The notes beneath the pieces are model-generated. The model saw nothing but the letters and a program-made list of their open reading frames with translations. It was not told the DNA's origin and did not search any database. A program made the translations under genes and the position numbers. 32,627 nt of DNA from Actinomycetota bacterium (lineage in GTDB: Bacteria > Actinomycetota > Thermoleophilia > Solirubrobacterales > 70-9), in contig JAFDWF010000054.1 in NCBI GenBank assembly GCA_018268575.1, positions 1 to 32,627 of the forward strand, given 5' to 3'. Shown here piece after piece: positions 15,077 to 22,770 of the stretch; position 1 is the stretch's first letter; each line of letters opens with the position of its first letter.

Positions 15077-15139
15077 TGATCCGACGCGCACCGACCCTCG
15101 CGCCTTCGTCCCTCGACCCACGCCTCTCTGTGACCTCCC

Positions 15140-15202
15140 GGCGCTCGGGCGGCCGAGGGGCGACCACAGCCTGCCGGGGTCGCCCCTCGGCCGCGAGGCG
15201 CC
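15140..15202. repeat. Hairpin with conserved loop (type B, copy 2)
   Basis: A perfect 14-bp inner stem (15150-15163 with 15180-15193) and an imperfect outer stem enclose the loop CCACAGCCTGCCGGGG. The loop and adjoining GGCG/CGCC pairs match the 387-448 hairpin at 24 of 26 positions, while the outer stem sequences are different. ACCTCCCG precedes both copies. It lies about 57 bp beyond the MFS stop. The rest of the 14876-15258 gap shows no gene. Confidence 0.6.
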
Positions 15203-15258
15203 AGCTTCCACGGCGCCCCGGCCCGGGCGACAGCCGGCCCGGCCGCCGCCGAGCGCGC

Positions 15259-16557
15259 CTAGACCTTGACCGCGACGGGGGGAGCCTCTTGGACCTCGGC
15301 CGCGGGTGGGTCGACGTTGAGGCCGGTGTCGGAGATGTCTCGCACCTGTGACATCCGCGAGGGGATCAGCCAGAGCACGCCGGCCATCCCGCCGATCGCG
15401 GCGATGTACATGGTCGGCCGCAGCCCGATCGCGCCGGCGAGGAGGCCGCCGCCGAGCGCGCCGAGCGGGCGGATCCCCCAGTTGACGAAGAGGATCGCGC
15501 CCCAGGTCCGCGAGCGCAGCTGGTCCGGGATCACCGCTGCCTGCACCGAGCCGAGGCCGACGTCGAGCACCATCACGCCGATCCCGGAGAAGAACTCGGC
15601 CGCGGTCAGCAGCGCCATCGAGACCGCCGGCGGCCCGTCGGCGATCGGCACCAGGACGAGCGGCAGCGGCGCCAGGATGAAGCTGAGGATCAGGGCGTTG
15701 CCGAGGCCGATCCGCGCGTTCAGTCGCCTGGCGCAGGCGGAGCCGATGATGCTGCCGATCGCGCCGACGCCGAGGGCGATGCCGATCGCGCCCGAGCCGA
15801 GGCCAAGCTCGCGCGTGGCGAAGAGGACGACCAGTGCCCAGAAGGCGGTGTTGAAGAGGTTGAAGGTGGCGGTCCCCAGCAGCGCCGCCCGCAGCAGCGG
15901 CGTGCGGCGGACGAAGCGGATGCCGGCCGCGAACCCGCCCGGTTCGGGCGGTGCGGCGGGCGGCTCGGGCACCTCGGCGCGGCGCACGAAGAGCGCCGAG
16001 ATGATGAAGGTGACCGCGTCGACGGCGATCGCCACCGGCGCGCTCAGCGCCGCGACGAGGAGGCCGCCGAGCGTCTTGCCGCCGACGACCGAGACCGAGC
16101 GGCTGCCGATCAGCAGCGAGTTCGCCTCGACGTAGTCGCGCGGCTTGACCAGCGAGGTGAAGACGGTCTGTTCGGCGACCATGAAGAGGACCCCGAGCGT
16201 GCCGGTGGCGAAGGCGACCGCGTAGAGGATCGGCATCGTCAGGAGGTCGAAGGCGGCGGCGGCCGGCAGGCCGAGGAGGAGCACCGCGCGGCCGAGATCG
16301 GCGACGATCAGGAGCGAGCGACGGCTGCGGCGGCGGTCGGCCCAGGCGCCGAAGTGGAAGGCGAAGAAGAGGCACGGCGCCAGCTCGAGCGCCCCCAGGA
16401 GGCCCATCTGCTCGGCGCTCGCGTGCAGGGTGAGGACGGCAAGCAGGGGGATCGCCAGCAGCGCGATCTGATCGCCGAACAGGGAGATGGTCTGGCCCGT
16501 CCAGTAGTTGCGGAAAGGCCGGTTCGACCGCAGCAGATGGGGGACGCGAGGGCGCAT
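15259..16557 (-). CDS. MFS transporter (drug/macrolide efflux type)
   Basis: The protein has 432 residues with about twelve hydrophobic helices. The start LLRSNRPFRNYWTGQTISLFGDQIALLAIPLLAV and the loop FGAWADRRRSRRSLLIVADLGRA (MFS motif A region) are typical of the EntS/macrolide-efflux type of major facilitator. The central loop is Pro-rich (VPEPPAAPPEPGG). The ATG overlaps the stop of the upstream ArsR-type gene by one base, so the two form a coupled operon in which the regulator probably controls the exporter. The exported compound cannot be inferred. The family pumps antibiotics or siderophores out of the cell. Confidence 0.87.
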   Translation of the reverse strand: MRPRVPHLLRSNRPFRNYWTGQTISLFGDQIALLAIPLLAVLTLHASAEQMGLLGALELAPCLFFAFHFGAWADRRRSRRSLLIVADLGRAVLLLGLPAAAAFDLLTMPILYAVAFATGTLGVLFMVAEQTVFTSLVKPRDYVEANSLLIGSRSVSVVGGKTLGGLLVAALSAPVAIAVDAVTFIISALFVRRAEVPEPPAAPPEPGGFAAGIRFVRRTPLLRAALLGTATFNLFNTAFWALVVLFATRELGLGSGAIGIALGVGAIGSIIGSACARRLNARIGLGNALILSFILAPLPLVLVPIADGPPAVSMALLTAAEFFSGIGVMVLDVGLGSVQAAVIPDQLRSRTWGAILFVNWGIRPLGALGGGLLAGAIGLRPTMYIAAIGGMAGVLWLIPSRMSQVRDISDTGLNVDPPAAEVQEAPPVAVKV

Positions 16558-17153
16558 CAGTCCGGTCCGGGCAGCGGCTCGTCCGCGTCGATCGGGAAGC
16601 CGAGCTGGATGAAGGTGACTGCGCGCGCGCCGGGCGGGCGGGCGGCGCGGTCGGTGACCCGCCGCGCATAGGGCTCGAGCATCCTGCCGATCCGCCGGTT
16701 CAGCTCCTCGAGCTCGCCGGTGGTCATGTAGACCATGCGGTCACCGAGCACGGCGGCCTCCGACCACTCCTCGCTCTCCTCGCGGCGGCGCTCGACCCAC
16801 TTCAGCGACTCGTCGAACCAGCGCTCGACGACGACGCGGGTGAGCAGGTCGCGGGCCTCATCCGGTTCGCCGCTCGGCCCGCGGGACGCCCATTCGTGGC
16901 CGATCGCGGTGGCCCGCCAGGGTCGCGCCCGACCGCGCCCGCCGCCCGCTTCCTCGACCAGGCCCCATTTGGCCAGCTGGCGCAGGTGGAAGGAGCAGCC
17001 GGCCGGGCTCTCGCCGATCCGGTCGCCGGCCTGGGTCGCGGTCAGCGGTCCGTCGCGGCGGAGGACCGAGAGCAGGTTCAGCCGGGTCGGATGGGCGACG
17101 GCGCGCAGCGCCCGCGGGTCGGTGAGTTGTACGACGGCCTCGTCCATCGCCAT
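16557..17153 (-). CDS. ArsR-like helix-turn-helix transcriptional regulator
   Basis: The protein has 198 residues. The N-terminal winged helix (about residues 8-85) reads RALRAVAHPTRLNLLSVLRRDGPLTATQAGDRIGESPAGCSFHLRQLAKWGLVEEAG, the ArsR/HTH_20 pattern. No metal-binding cysteine cluster is visible, since only one Cys sits in the HTH. A helical C-terminal half contains WVERRREESEEW and EELNRRIGRMLEPY. It probably represses the overlapping MFS gene in response to an organic ligand. Inverted GAAAG/CTTTC repeats overlap its promoter. A second ATG (residue 3) could be the true start of a leaderless message. Confidence 0.85.
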   Translation of the reverse strand: MAMDEAVVQLTDPRALRAVAHPTRLNLLSVLRRDGPLTATQAGDRIGESPAGCSFHLRQLAKWGLVEEAGGGRGRARPWRATAIGHEWASRGPSGEPDEARDLLTRVVVERWFDESLKWVERRREESEEWSEAAVLGDRMVYMTTGELEELNRRIGRMLEPYARRVTDRAARPPGARAVTFIQLGFPIDADEPLPGPD

Positions 17154-17154
17154 C

Positions 17155-17185
17155 GAAAGGTAGCTTTCGAAAGGACCCTTTTCAA
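17155..17185 (-). promoter_or_regulatory. Candidate arsR-MFS promoter with overlapping inverted repeats
   Basis: On the minus strand TTGAAA (17185-17180) and TACCTT (17162-17157) are 17 bp apart. Transcription would then begin at the start codons (17153 or 17147). The spacer holds a perfect CTTTCGAAAG palindrome (17164-17173), and GAAAG-N4-CTTTC spans 17155-17168. These are plausible operator half-sites for the ArsR-type protein. Function is inferred from position. Confidence 0.5.
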
Positions 17186-17238
17186 GGACCGCGATGTTTA
17201 CGTAGCGGTCCGTACCACTTTCGCCACACCCACCGCCG

Positions 17239-17285
17239 GCGCGTTCGCAGTTCCCGTCACATAGTGCGGGAAACTGCGAACGCGC
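17239..17285. terminator. Long hairpin (type A, copy 4)
   Basis: GGCGCGTTCGCAGTT and its complement form the base of a stem of about 21 bp with two single-base bulges (17257 and 17273), closed by an ATA loop (apex CACATAGTG). It resembles the 4760-4808 hairpin in base, middle and apex. It lies 25 bp beyond the stop of the minus-strand NlpC-like gene and before the ArsR promoter, so it is a likely terminator. Confidence 0.6.
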
Positions 17286-17309
17286 ACTTGGAGGGCGCAG
17301 TGGGTGCGC

Positions 17310-17984
17310 TCAGTACCCGACCGGGTGGCGGACGACGAAGCCCTTGCCGAGGAACGGTTCGCTGTGCCAGCGCGGACCGGTGACGCCGGGCGGGTCGCCG
17401 CCGGTGTCCCAGCGGAGGCCGGCGACCGTCATGTAGACGTGTTCCTGGTTGGCGTAGATCGTGATCCAGGCGCCGGGGCCCGGTTCGCCCCAGGTCATGA
17501 ACGAGCCGGAGACCAGCGGCGCTTCCAGCAGCTTGGCGCCGTGCAGGGCGTAGGAGACCGAGCCGGAGCAGTCGTACCCCTTGTCCCACCAGCGGGCGTG
17601 CCCGCCGCCCCATATATATGGGGTGCTGCGGATCCGGTTGGCGGCGGCGATCACCTGCTTGACCACGGCCGGCGCCGAGGCCGGGGCGACGGCGCGTTCG
17701 CCGACCAAGGTGGCGGTGGCGCCGGGGGCGGAAGGGGCGGGCGTCGGGACGCCGCTCGGCGAGGTGATGCCAGGAATTTCGCTTTCCGCGGTCGAGGCGG
17801 GGGTCGTCGGGGTTTCGACGGTTTCGCCCGAGTAGGCGGCGCCGAGCCCGCCCGAGGCGGCGTGGGCCGCGGGGGCGGCGACGAAGGCGAGCAGGATCAG
17901 AAGCGCACAGGCAGCGACTGCGGCCGGCGCTCCGCTCCACGCCGTCGATTCGATCCCATGCGGTCGCCTCGAGAAGGTGCTCAC
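17310..17984 (-). CDS. Secreted NlpC/P60-like hydrolase domain protein
   Basis: The protein has 224 residues from the GTG at 17984. This start places a signal peptide correctly: basic SRRPHG, hydrophobic AAVAACALLILLAFVAAP, then a likely cleavage at AHA-A. The frame extends in the open to an ATG at 18077, but the extra residues do not look like a protein start. A Pro/Thr/Ala-rich linker follows. The C-terminal part has STPYIWGGGHARWW, then the GYDCSGSVSYALHG motif with the candidate catalytic Cys, and a His in NQEHVYMTVAG. This layout is that of NlpC/P60-type cysteine peptidases that cut cell-wall peptides. The domain is atypical and short, so activity is uncertain. It is divergent from the propeller gene. 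Confidence 0.7.
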   Translation of the reverse strand: MSTFSRRPHGIESTAWSGAPAAVAACALLILLAFVAAPAAHAASGGLGAAYSGETVETPTTPASTAESEIPGITSPSGVPTPAPSAPGATATLVGERAVAPASAPAVVKQVIAAANRIRSTPYIWGGGHARWWDKGYDCSGSVSYALHGAKLLEAPLVSGSFMTWGEPGPGAWITIYANQEHVYMTVAGLRWDTGGDPPGVTGPRWHSEPFLGKGFVVRHPVGY

Positions 17985-18091
17985 GGAATGGTTTTCGGCC
18001 CCTCGACGGCGGCGCGAAATCTTGCACGTCGACGCCCAGGCGCGAATTCCTCCCCGCCGATCGAGGGCCCGAACCATTAAAACTTCACGCG

Positions 18092-19474
18092 GTGCGCCGT
18101 CTCGCCATCTTTCTCGCCGCGTTCGCCCTGCTCGGGGCGACCGTCGCGCCCGCCGCCGGGGCCTCGCCCTGGACGCTGACCAACCTCAACCTCGGCGACG
18201 GAGAAACGATCTTCGGCATGAGCTGCGAAGGCAGCGGCTTCTGCATCGGGGTCGGCAGCGAAGGCGTGGTGATCCAGTCGACGACCCCGACCGCCGGCGC
18301 CTCGGCCTGGACGATCGGCCACGTCAACCAAGGCGAACTGCGCGGCAACCTGCGGGGGATCTCCTGCCCCACCTCCACCCTCTGCGTCGCGGTCGACTTC
18401 AGCGGCGGGGTCTGGACGACGACCAACCCCGGTGCCGGGGCGGGCGCCTGGACGCCGACCAAGATCCCGAAAGCGAAGTCGCTCTTCGGCGTCGCCTGCA
18501 CGCCGAGCGCCACCTGCGTCCTGGTCGGCAGCAACGGCCTCCTCTTCACCTCGACCAACCCGACCGGCGGGCCGACCGCCTGGACCCGCGCGGTGCTCCC
18601 CAACGCGCCGCCGCTGCGGACGATCGCCACCACCGGCTCGCTCTTCATCGCCAGCGCCTTCAACGGCGAAATGTGGAGCACCCACGCACCCACCGCGGGC
18701 GCCTCCGCCTGGACGCCGATCGGCAACCCCTCGAACGAAAACCCGATGCTCGGCCTCACCTGCCAGAACGAATCGCTCTGCGTCGCCGGCGACGAAGGCG
18801 GCGTCTTCGTCTCCACCGCACCGACGATGGGCGCCGCCGCCTGGCCCTTCGCGCCGCTGCAGCGCCGCTTCCAGATCGTCGCCGCCTCCTGCGCCTCCCC
18901 CACCCTCTGCATCCTCACCTCGAACAACGGCGAAGTGACCGCCTCGACCAACCCGACCGGCGGCGCCGCCACCTGGCTCACCGAACACCTGATCAAAGGC
19001 GTCACCAACGCCCTCTTCGGCCTCTCCTGCCCGAGCGAATTCCTCTGCGTCGCGGGCGGCAAATTCGGCCAGATCCTCACCTCGACCGTGCCCCGCTCGA
19101 CCGGCCTGCCCGAACCGCCGCCGCCGCCGACGCCGCCGACCACCGTCCTCAGCCACGCGCCGCCGCAGACGATCCGCCTCGGCGTCCACGGCCCGGCACC
19201 GACCGTCGCCTTCCGCTTCAAGGCCCATGGGACCGGCCCGTTCTGGTTCCGCTGCAAGCTCGACTCGAAGCCGGGCCGGGTCTGCACCGCCCCGCAGAAG
19301 GTCCGCGTCGGCGTCGGCAACCATGCCTTCCGCGTCCGCGCCTTCGGCCCCGGCGGCGCGGCCACCCAGATCGTCTACCGCTTCAAGGTCGAACGGGCGA
19401 AGCCGAAGCCGAAGCCCAAACCGAAGGCCAAGAAACACGGCACGGGCGGCAAGACGAAGCAGCGCTCCGCGTAG
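18092..19474 (+). CDS. Secreted seven-repeat beta-propeller-like protein
   Basis: The protein has 460 residues from a GTG start. A signal peptide (RRLAIFLAAFALLGATVAPAAGA) is followed by seven tandem repeats of about 45 residues. Each has an SC-x5-LC-type cysteine pair, a G-G-V-x-x-S-T-x-P core and a closing A-x-AW (for example GISCPTSTLCVAV, SSTNPTGG-type turns). The fourth repeat has lost its cysteines. Seven such units fit one seven-bladed propeller. After a Pro-rich hinge (PEPPPPPTPP) comes an Ig-like domain (about 355-430) with a cysteine pair (FRCKLDSKPGRVCTAP), then a Lys/Pro-rich basic tail (KPKPKPKPKAKKHG). It is probably cell-surface or exported. The ligand is unknown. A short inverted repeat (19491-19508) follows the stop. 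Confidence 0.8.
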   Translation: MRRLAIFLAAFALLGATVAPAAGASPWTLTNLNLGDGETIFGMSCEGSGFCIGVGSEGVVIQSTTPTAGASAWTIGHVNQGELRGNLRGISCPTSTLCVAVDFSGGVWTTTNPGAGAGAWTPTKIPKAKSLFGVACTPSATCVLVGSNGLLFTSTNPTGGPTAWTRAVLPNAPPLRTIATTGSLFIASAFNGEMWSTHAPTAGASAWTPIGNPSNENPMLGLTCQNESLCVAGDEGGVFVSTAPTMGAAAWPFAPLQRRFQIVAASCASPTLCILTSNNGEVTASTNPTGGAATWLTEHLIKGVTNALFGLSCPSEFLCVAGGKFGQILTSTVPRSTGLPEPPPPPTPPTTVLSHAPPQTIRLGVHGPAPTVAFRFKAHGTGPFWFRCKLDSKPGRVCTAPQKVRVGVGNHAFRVRAFGPGGAATQIVYRFKVERAKPKPKPKPKAKKHGTGGKTKQRSA

Positions 19475-19486
19475 TACCCGCGGCGC

Positions 19487-19800
19487 GGAGTGCTCGGACG
19501 TTCGAGCATCGGCAGCGTCTTGTGCCGGCGGTGACGGCCCCGTCGCCGGGCCGCGAACCACACCACGATCGAGACCCGGGCGCGGCCGGTCTCGCGCAAT
19601 CGTTCACGGAGCGCCGCGCCTGTCTGCCCACCGCGACCGAGACTCGCGACTGCCGTTCTTCGGTCCCGGCGATCGTCCGCGACAGGTGGTCGAGGATGAG
19701 GATCGCGGTGAGGATGTTCGGCCGGTAGGTGTCGACGAGCGAGTCGATGTAGGGGCGCAGCGCGTCCGGGAACCCCGGCTCGCCGGCCCGCGGCGCGGCC
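19487..19800 (-). pseudogene. Degraded fragment of a secreted/surface protein gene
   Basis: Two minus-strand frames hold protein-like text that does not join in one frame. The first is DALRPYIDSLVDTYRPNIL followed by TAILILDHLSRTIAG and ERQSRVSVAVG. In another frame there follows ALRERLRETGRARVSIVVW with RRHKTLPMLERP. The second stretch resembles the 'G-R-A-R-V-x-V' C-terminal strand of secreted beta-domain proteins. No start codon context or intact frame exists. I read it as a decayed gene with at least one frameshift. The surrounding 19475-20106 gap holds no intact gene. Confidence 0.3.
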
Positions 19801-19895
19801 AACGTGTGCGCAGAGTCCTGCAGCCGAGATCTTCGGGAGCGTGCGGCGTGGGAGATTCCTGCGGATCCTCCGACGACACGAAGGCACTCGCCACG

Positions 19896-20040
19896 CATCG
19901 CCCAGGGCCGAAACCGACCCACGCCAGCGTGATCGCGATGCTCGCCCTTTTCATCGCCCTTGGCGAGGGCGATCTACGCGACGACCAACGACAAGGAGCC
20001 GATCCGGGAGTGGTGCGGCGCAGCAGCCGGGCGGTCATGA
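19896..20040 (+). pseudogene. Remnant of an 'ALFIALG' signal-anchor protein gene
   Basis: One plus-strand frame reads PKPTHASVIAMLALFIALGE. After a one-base frame change (near 19972) it continues AIYATTNDKEPIREWCG to a TGA at 20038. A basic start, then a hydrophobic ALFIALG followed by (A)-x-YA-x-T, is the common N-terminus of a secreted protein family I associate with Thermoleophilia. Here it is frame-broken and lacks the normal 'NSVGTKQL' repeat region. It is called a pseudogene. The family match is by recognition. Confidence 0.4.
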
Positions 20041-20106
20041 TCCCGGCCGGCCACGCCGACGACGCGAATCGCCTGATGCAAGAAGAGCGAGCGTGCTCTC
20101 GGTGGG

Positions 20107-20481
20107 TCAGAACGAGTCGAGCTCGGCGCGAAACGGACGGCTGGGGACCACCTCGGCACCGACGGCCCGCGCTTTCCTCGCCAGGTCCCGGTCGGAGGTG
20201 ACGACGACCACCTCATCGTCGGCCAGCCAGGCGGGGAGCCGGGCGAGGATCTCGCGGTCGGCGGCGTCGGCACCACCGGTGCCCGCCCAGGCGACCTCGA
20301 CCCGCCCGGCATGCAGGGCCCGGCGCGGCTTCTGCTCGAGCATCACCGTCACCCTCTCCTCGCGGTGCTCGACACGGCGCTCGAGTCGGCCAACCAAGCT
20401 CTCGATCGCCCGCTCGCGATCGCGCCACCAGCCGTCCGGGCGCGACCCGATCACGTTCATCGCATCGACAACCCGGTGCAC
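20107..20481 (-). CDS. NYN domain protein (YacP-like RNA-processing family)
   Basis: The protein has 124 residues from the GTG at 20481. It begins VHRVVDAMNVIGSRPDGWWRDR, the first acidic motif of NYN/PIN-like nucleases. The late acidic cluster is GGADAADREILARL with VVVVTSDRDLARKARAVGAEVVPS. NYN proteins such as YacP/Rae1 are metal-dependent ribonucleases linked to RNA turnover. The conserved aspartates (VVDAMN, ADREI, TSDRDL) all appear present, so it may be active. It is the only intact gene in a decayed stretch. A start at the internal methionine of DAMNVIG is less likely because it would remove the first aspartate. Confidence 0.75.
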   Translation of the reverse strand: MHRVVDAMNVIGSRPDGWWRDRERAIESLVGRLERRVEHREERVTVMLEQKPRRALHAGRVEVAWAGTGGADAADREILARLPAWLADDEVVVVTSDRDLARKARAVGAEVVPSRPFRAELDSF

Positions 20482-20657
20482 GGGATCAGCATAAATTTCA
20501 CAGCCCGCCCCGAGCGCGTGAGGCCGGTGAGGTGAAGTCGGGTGAGGCGGTCCTGGCCCTTCCCGCCGATCGAGACTTCCCCGGACGCGGCTGCCTCGAC
20601 GAGCAGAACGCGCCGGCTCGGGCGAGCGAAACGATTCCGTCCGGTCGGTCCCGGCGC

Positions 20658-21047
20658 TCACCACAGGATCGCGACGCCGTGGGCGGCGACGCCCGGGGCG
20701 CGACTGACGAGCGGCATCTCCTCGACCATCGCCTGGGCAACGAGGAGGCGGTCGAAGGGATCGCGCTACAGGCTGCCGCCGTGCTCGACGTAGGGAAGGC
20801 GCCGATAGGCGGCGGCGTGTGCGGGGGTGATCGGCAACAGGGAGAAGCCCTCCGAGAGGAGCTCCTCGGCCCATCCGTCGGCGACCTCGAGCTTGCCGAG
20901 CGAGGCTTTGATCGCGACCTCGAAGAGGGTCCCGGCGCCGAACATCGGCTCCGCGGCGCCGGCGATCGCCTCACGCGCCGTTCCCGACAGGCGCGGGTCG
21001 TCCGCCAACCACCAGAGGACCGCGTGGGTGTCGGCGAGGAGCCTCAG
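20658..21047 (-). pseudogene. VapC-type PIN toxin gene, interrupted by an in-frame stop
   Basis: The minus-strand frame reads LRLLADTHAVLWWLADDPRL, then AGTLFEVAIKASLGKL, then PITPAHAAAYRRLPYVEHGG, and after a TAG at 20766-20768 continues in the same frame with RDPFDRLLVAQAMVEE and PLVSRAPGV to a TGA at 20658. These are the PIN motifs of VapC ribonuclease toxins, including the first Asp in LLADTH and the DPFDR segment. The in-frame TAG removes the last catalytic part. The natural start position is a CTG (21047), overlapping the antitoxin stop. Both defects point to an inactive toxin. Confidence 0.7.
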
Positions 21048-21192
21048 TCGGTCGCCCCGAGCACCGCCCCGACGTCCTCGGGCCAGGAGTCGAAGTCCTC
21101 GGCGAGGACGACCTTCCCCGCCATGGCGCCGGGACGGCGACGGGCGCCACCGGGCCGCGGCAACGCCACCAGCCGGGCGACGGGCTCGCAGA
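21044..21192 (-). pseudogene. Antitoxin (Phd/YefM-like) C-terminal fragment
   Basis: The frame ending at 21044 reads EPVARLVALPRPGGARRRP, then GKVVLAEDFDSWPEDVGAVL. This is the usual C-terminal half of Phd/YefM-type antitoxins that precede VapC genes: a 'GEPVARLVP' strand followed by an acidic 'DDFD' toxin-binding tail. The DNA-binding N-terminus is missing. Upstream of about 21192 the frame carries unrelated text. The stop overlaps the toxin start region, as in a normal operon. With the broken toxin it marks a dead toxin-antitoxin module. Confidence 0.55.
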
Positions 21193-21344
21193 GAGAGACC
21201 CGACTCCTCTTCTGTATCTCAGGGCGACCGCTGAAACCTGGGTCTGAGGTGTGGGCCTCGTGGCCGCCCGCCTTGCACTGCACGTGAAGACAGTTTCTCG
21301 CCTTGACCGCTGTCTTTCTAACCACGCGGATAGAGTTCCGCTCC

Positions 21345-21506
21345 GTGTCCTGAGTCGTTAATCGTGTGCCACATCTGGCGAGTGGATCGGCGCCTGTGGC
21401 AAGGACGCAGGATCCGCCTTTGCCGGTTGGCAATGGCGGATCCGAGGACGTGGCCACGGGTGGCGAGACGCCGACAGGGTGGTGCAGGATTAACGACTCA
21501 GGACAC
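21345..21506. mobile_element. MITE-like element with 19-bp perfect terminal inverted repeats
   Basis: GTGTCCTGAGTCGTTAATC (21345-21363) is repeated exactly in inverted form at 21488-21506. The 162-bp unit carries no gene. Its middle can form a hairpin: GGATCCGCC and GGCGGATCC enclose TTTGCC/GGCAA. No clear target-site duplication is visible at the ends. A non-autonomous transposable element is the best reading. A very large stem-loop is the alternative. It lies between the toxin-antitoxin remnant and a gene-free stretch. Confidence 0.6.
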
Positions 21507-21767
21507 TAGACGGCACCCCCGAGGACAGCCGTCGCAGAATCCCAACACTCGGCCGCTACATGCGCGTCCGACGGGGTGCAAGCCGATCCGTTCGATTCGG
21601 AGGTAAACGGGTGGCCCCGGCCGCACGCGCCAATTCGAGGCAGATGTACAACGGTGCCTCGCCAGGGATCGGGTGGCCCCTGCCAGCCGGTGGCCTTCAA
21701 GCTCACCCAGGATGACGAAGGGAAGGAAGACACCCAGATCGGCCCGCCTTCGATGTCGAGCCACGCA

Positions 21768-21793
21768 CGAGACCGACGAAATCGTCGGTCTCG
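21768..21793. other. Perfect 12-bp hairpin in a gene-free stretch
   Basis: CGAGACCGACGA and TCGTCGGTCTCG are perfect arms separated by AA. A small AACC-GAAA-GGTTTTT hairpin follows on the plus strand at about 21804-21819, which resembles a weak terminator. The region 21507-21863 has no convincing gene on either strand, so what these structures serve is unknown. Confidence 0.4.
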
Positions 21794-21863
21794 GGGAGGG
21801 CGCAAACCGAAAGGTTTTTCCGAGACTCATGCCTCCCAATACCGCTCTGCAATGCGGCTTGTG

Positions 21864-21906
21864 ATGCGCCCGACCAGATTCGAACTGGCGACCTTCGGCT
21901 TGAAAG
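21864..21906 (-). repeat. Left copy of the 43-bp tRNA-like direct repeat (candidate att site)
   Basis: This 43-bp sequence is identical to 31551-31593. On the minus strand it reads like the 3' half of a tRNA: an anticodon-loop-like CTTTCAA, a T-arm GCCAG-TTCGAAT-CTGGT and a 3' acceptor strand CGGGCGC with A73. No matching 5' half (GCGCCCG) lies at the expected distance, so it is not a complete tRNA gene. tRNA 3' ends are classical integrase targets. This marks the left end of the island. Confidence 0.7.
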
Positions 21907-21980
21907 GACGAAGGGCTTCCGCCCCAGGAGCGGATTTCCCGCCGCGATGTGACAGGAATGAGACCCGGGGTCTCCGGCCG

Positions 21981-22400
21981 CTAGCGACGCTCGGAATGTG
22001 AGACGAGTCGGCCGTCCGAAGGTGCGATCTGCCAACGCAGACCGGGGCCGAACTCCAGCGTGAAATGGTCGGGAGTGATCAGCTCCCAACTCGGTGGATC
22101 GTCGGGCGACTCCTCGGGAGCAGGTACGACGATCAATTGAGAGCCATCCGAGAGCCGCCACCGAAGGTCGGTCGTGATGGGATCGAGTCGTGCCTCTTCG
22201 ACGGTGCATCCGATGAGGCCCGAAGGATCGGAAGGCTCAAAAGTTGAGTCCTGAGTGGCGAAGCGCCACAACCCGCCATCCTCGTCCGTCAATTCGACAT
22301 GGAGAACCTCGGGATAGGCGATTCGCGCGTCGACAATCCGTCCTCTCAGAGATTGGAGGATCGTCGTTGGAGAGGTATCGAGTGCGACCTTGGTAGTCAT
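21981..22400 (-). CDS. Hypothetical protein, unknown function
   Basis: The protein has 139 residues. The ATG at 22400 is chosen because GGAAGGAAGG lies just upstream; an in-frame ATG further up would place that site inside the gene. It looks like a small soluble beta-rich domain, with ILQSLRGRIVDARIAYPEVLHVELTDEDGG at the start and LRWQIAPSDGRLVSH at the end. It is acidic and Pro-rich in the middle (APEESPDDPPSWELI). I recognise no family. Its start overlaps the stop of the upstream gene (22397-22579), so the two are an operon at the left end of the island. Confidence 0.6.
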   Translation of the reverse strand: MTTKVALDTSPTTILQSLRGRIVDARIAYPEVLHVELTDEDGGLWRFATQDSTFEPSDPSGLIGCTVEEARLDPITTDLRWRLSDGSQLIVVPAPEESPDDPPSWELITPDHFTLEFGPGLRWQIAPSDGRLVSHSERR

Positions 22401-22579
22401 CGACCTTCCTTCCATTGTCGCAGCCACGTCAGCAGATCTCCATAGTCCATGTGGTCCCTGCGTCGGCCCGATTGCTTCTCTGCGTGGAGGTCATCGCGCG
22501 CCGCGTAGCGCTCCTCGTCGGAGAGGCCAAGCTCCTTGGCTGCCTGCCGAAACTGCTTGATGTCGCGCTTAGAGGCCAC
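22397..22579 (-). CDS. Small hypothetical protein
   Basis: The protein has 60 residues from a GTG start. It is helical and highly charged (KRDIKQFRQAAKELGLSDEERYAARDDLHAEK), ending in an aromatic DYGDLLTWLRQWKEGR. Similar small proteins occur beside mobile-element and polymorphic-toxin genes in Actinobacteria, to my recollection, but no function is established. The stop overlaps the next start by a TGATG-type junction, so it is translated with the following 139-residue protein. Confidence 0.55.
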   Translation of the reverse strand: MASKRDIKQFRQAAKELGLSDEERYAARDDLHAEKQSGRRRDHMDYGDLLTWLRQWKEGR

Positions 22580-22660
22580 GGATCGACGAGTCTAGGAGTC
22601 TGCCCGCCCGACAAGTGCGCGGTCGGCTGCTCCCTCGGCTGCGCCGCGTAGCGGCGGGCT

Positions 22661-22770
22661 CTATCCAACCTCGGGTTCGCGGTCGACGACGTAGAGGCTG
22701 CGGAGAGGGAGCAGCCGCTTCCACTCGGGGCTCAGCTTCTCGTAGTGCTCCAGCACGAGGACGCCCTATG
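22661..22770 (-). pseudogene. Truncated gene fragment
   Basis: A minus-strand frame of 34 codons reads VLVLEHYEKLSPEWKRLLPL followed by RSLYVVDREPEVG and a TAG at 22661. It looks like the C-terminus of a real protein but opens directly after a stop, with no start site. A small hairpin (CGCCGC-GTA-GCGGCG, 22642-22656) follows its 3' end. I do not recognise the family. It is called a fragment left by rearrangement. Confidence 0.35.

Noticed and set aside
13358..15079. Plus-strand open frame of 573 codons
   Set aside because: Runs antisense through gntR and the RodZ-like gene, low-complexity Arg/Gly/Ala text, no motif.
21498..21839. Several 80-140 codon frames in the 21.5-22.0 kb stretch
   Set aside because: Overlapping frames on both strands with no ribosome binding sites and text derived from the tRNA-like repeat. 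None looks like a protein.
21864..21940. A complete tRNA gene at the left repeat (and likewise at 31551)
   Set aside because: The T-arm and 3' acceptor strand are present, but no 5' acceptor strand, D-arm or paired anticodon stem lies at the expected distance in either copy.
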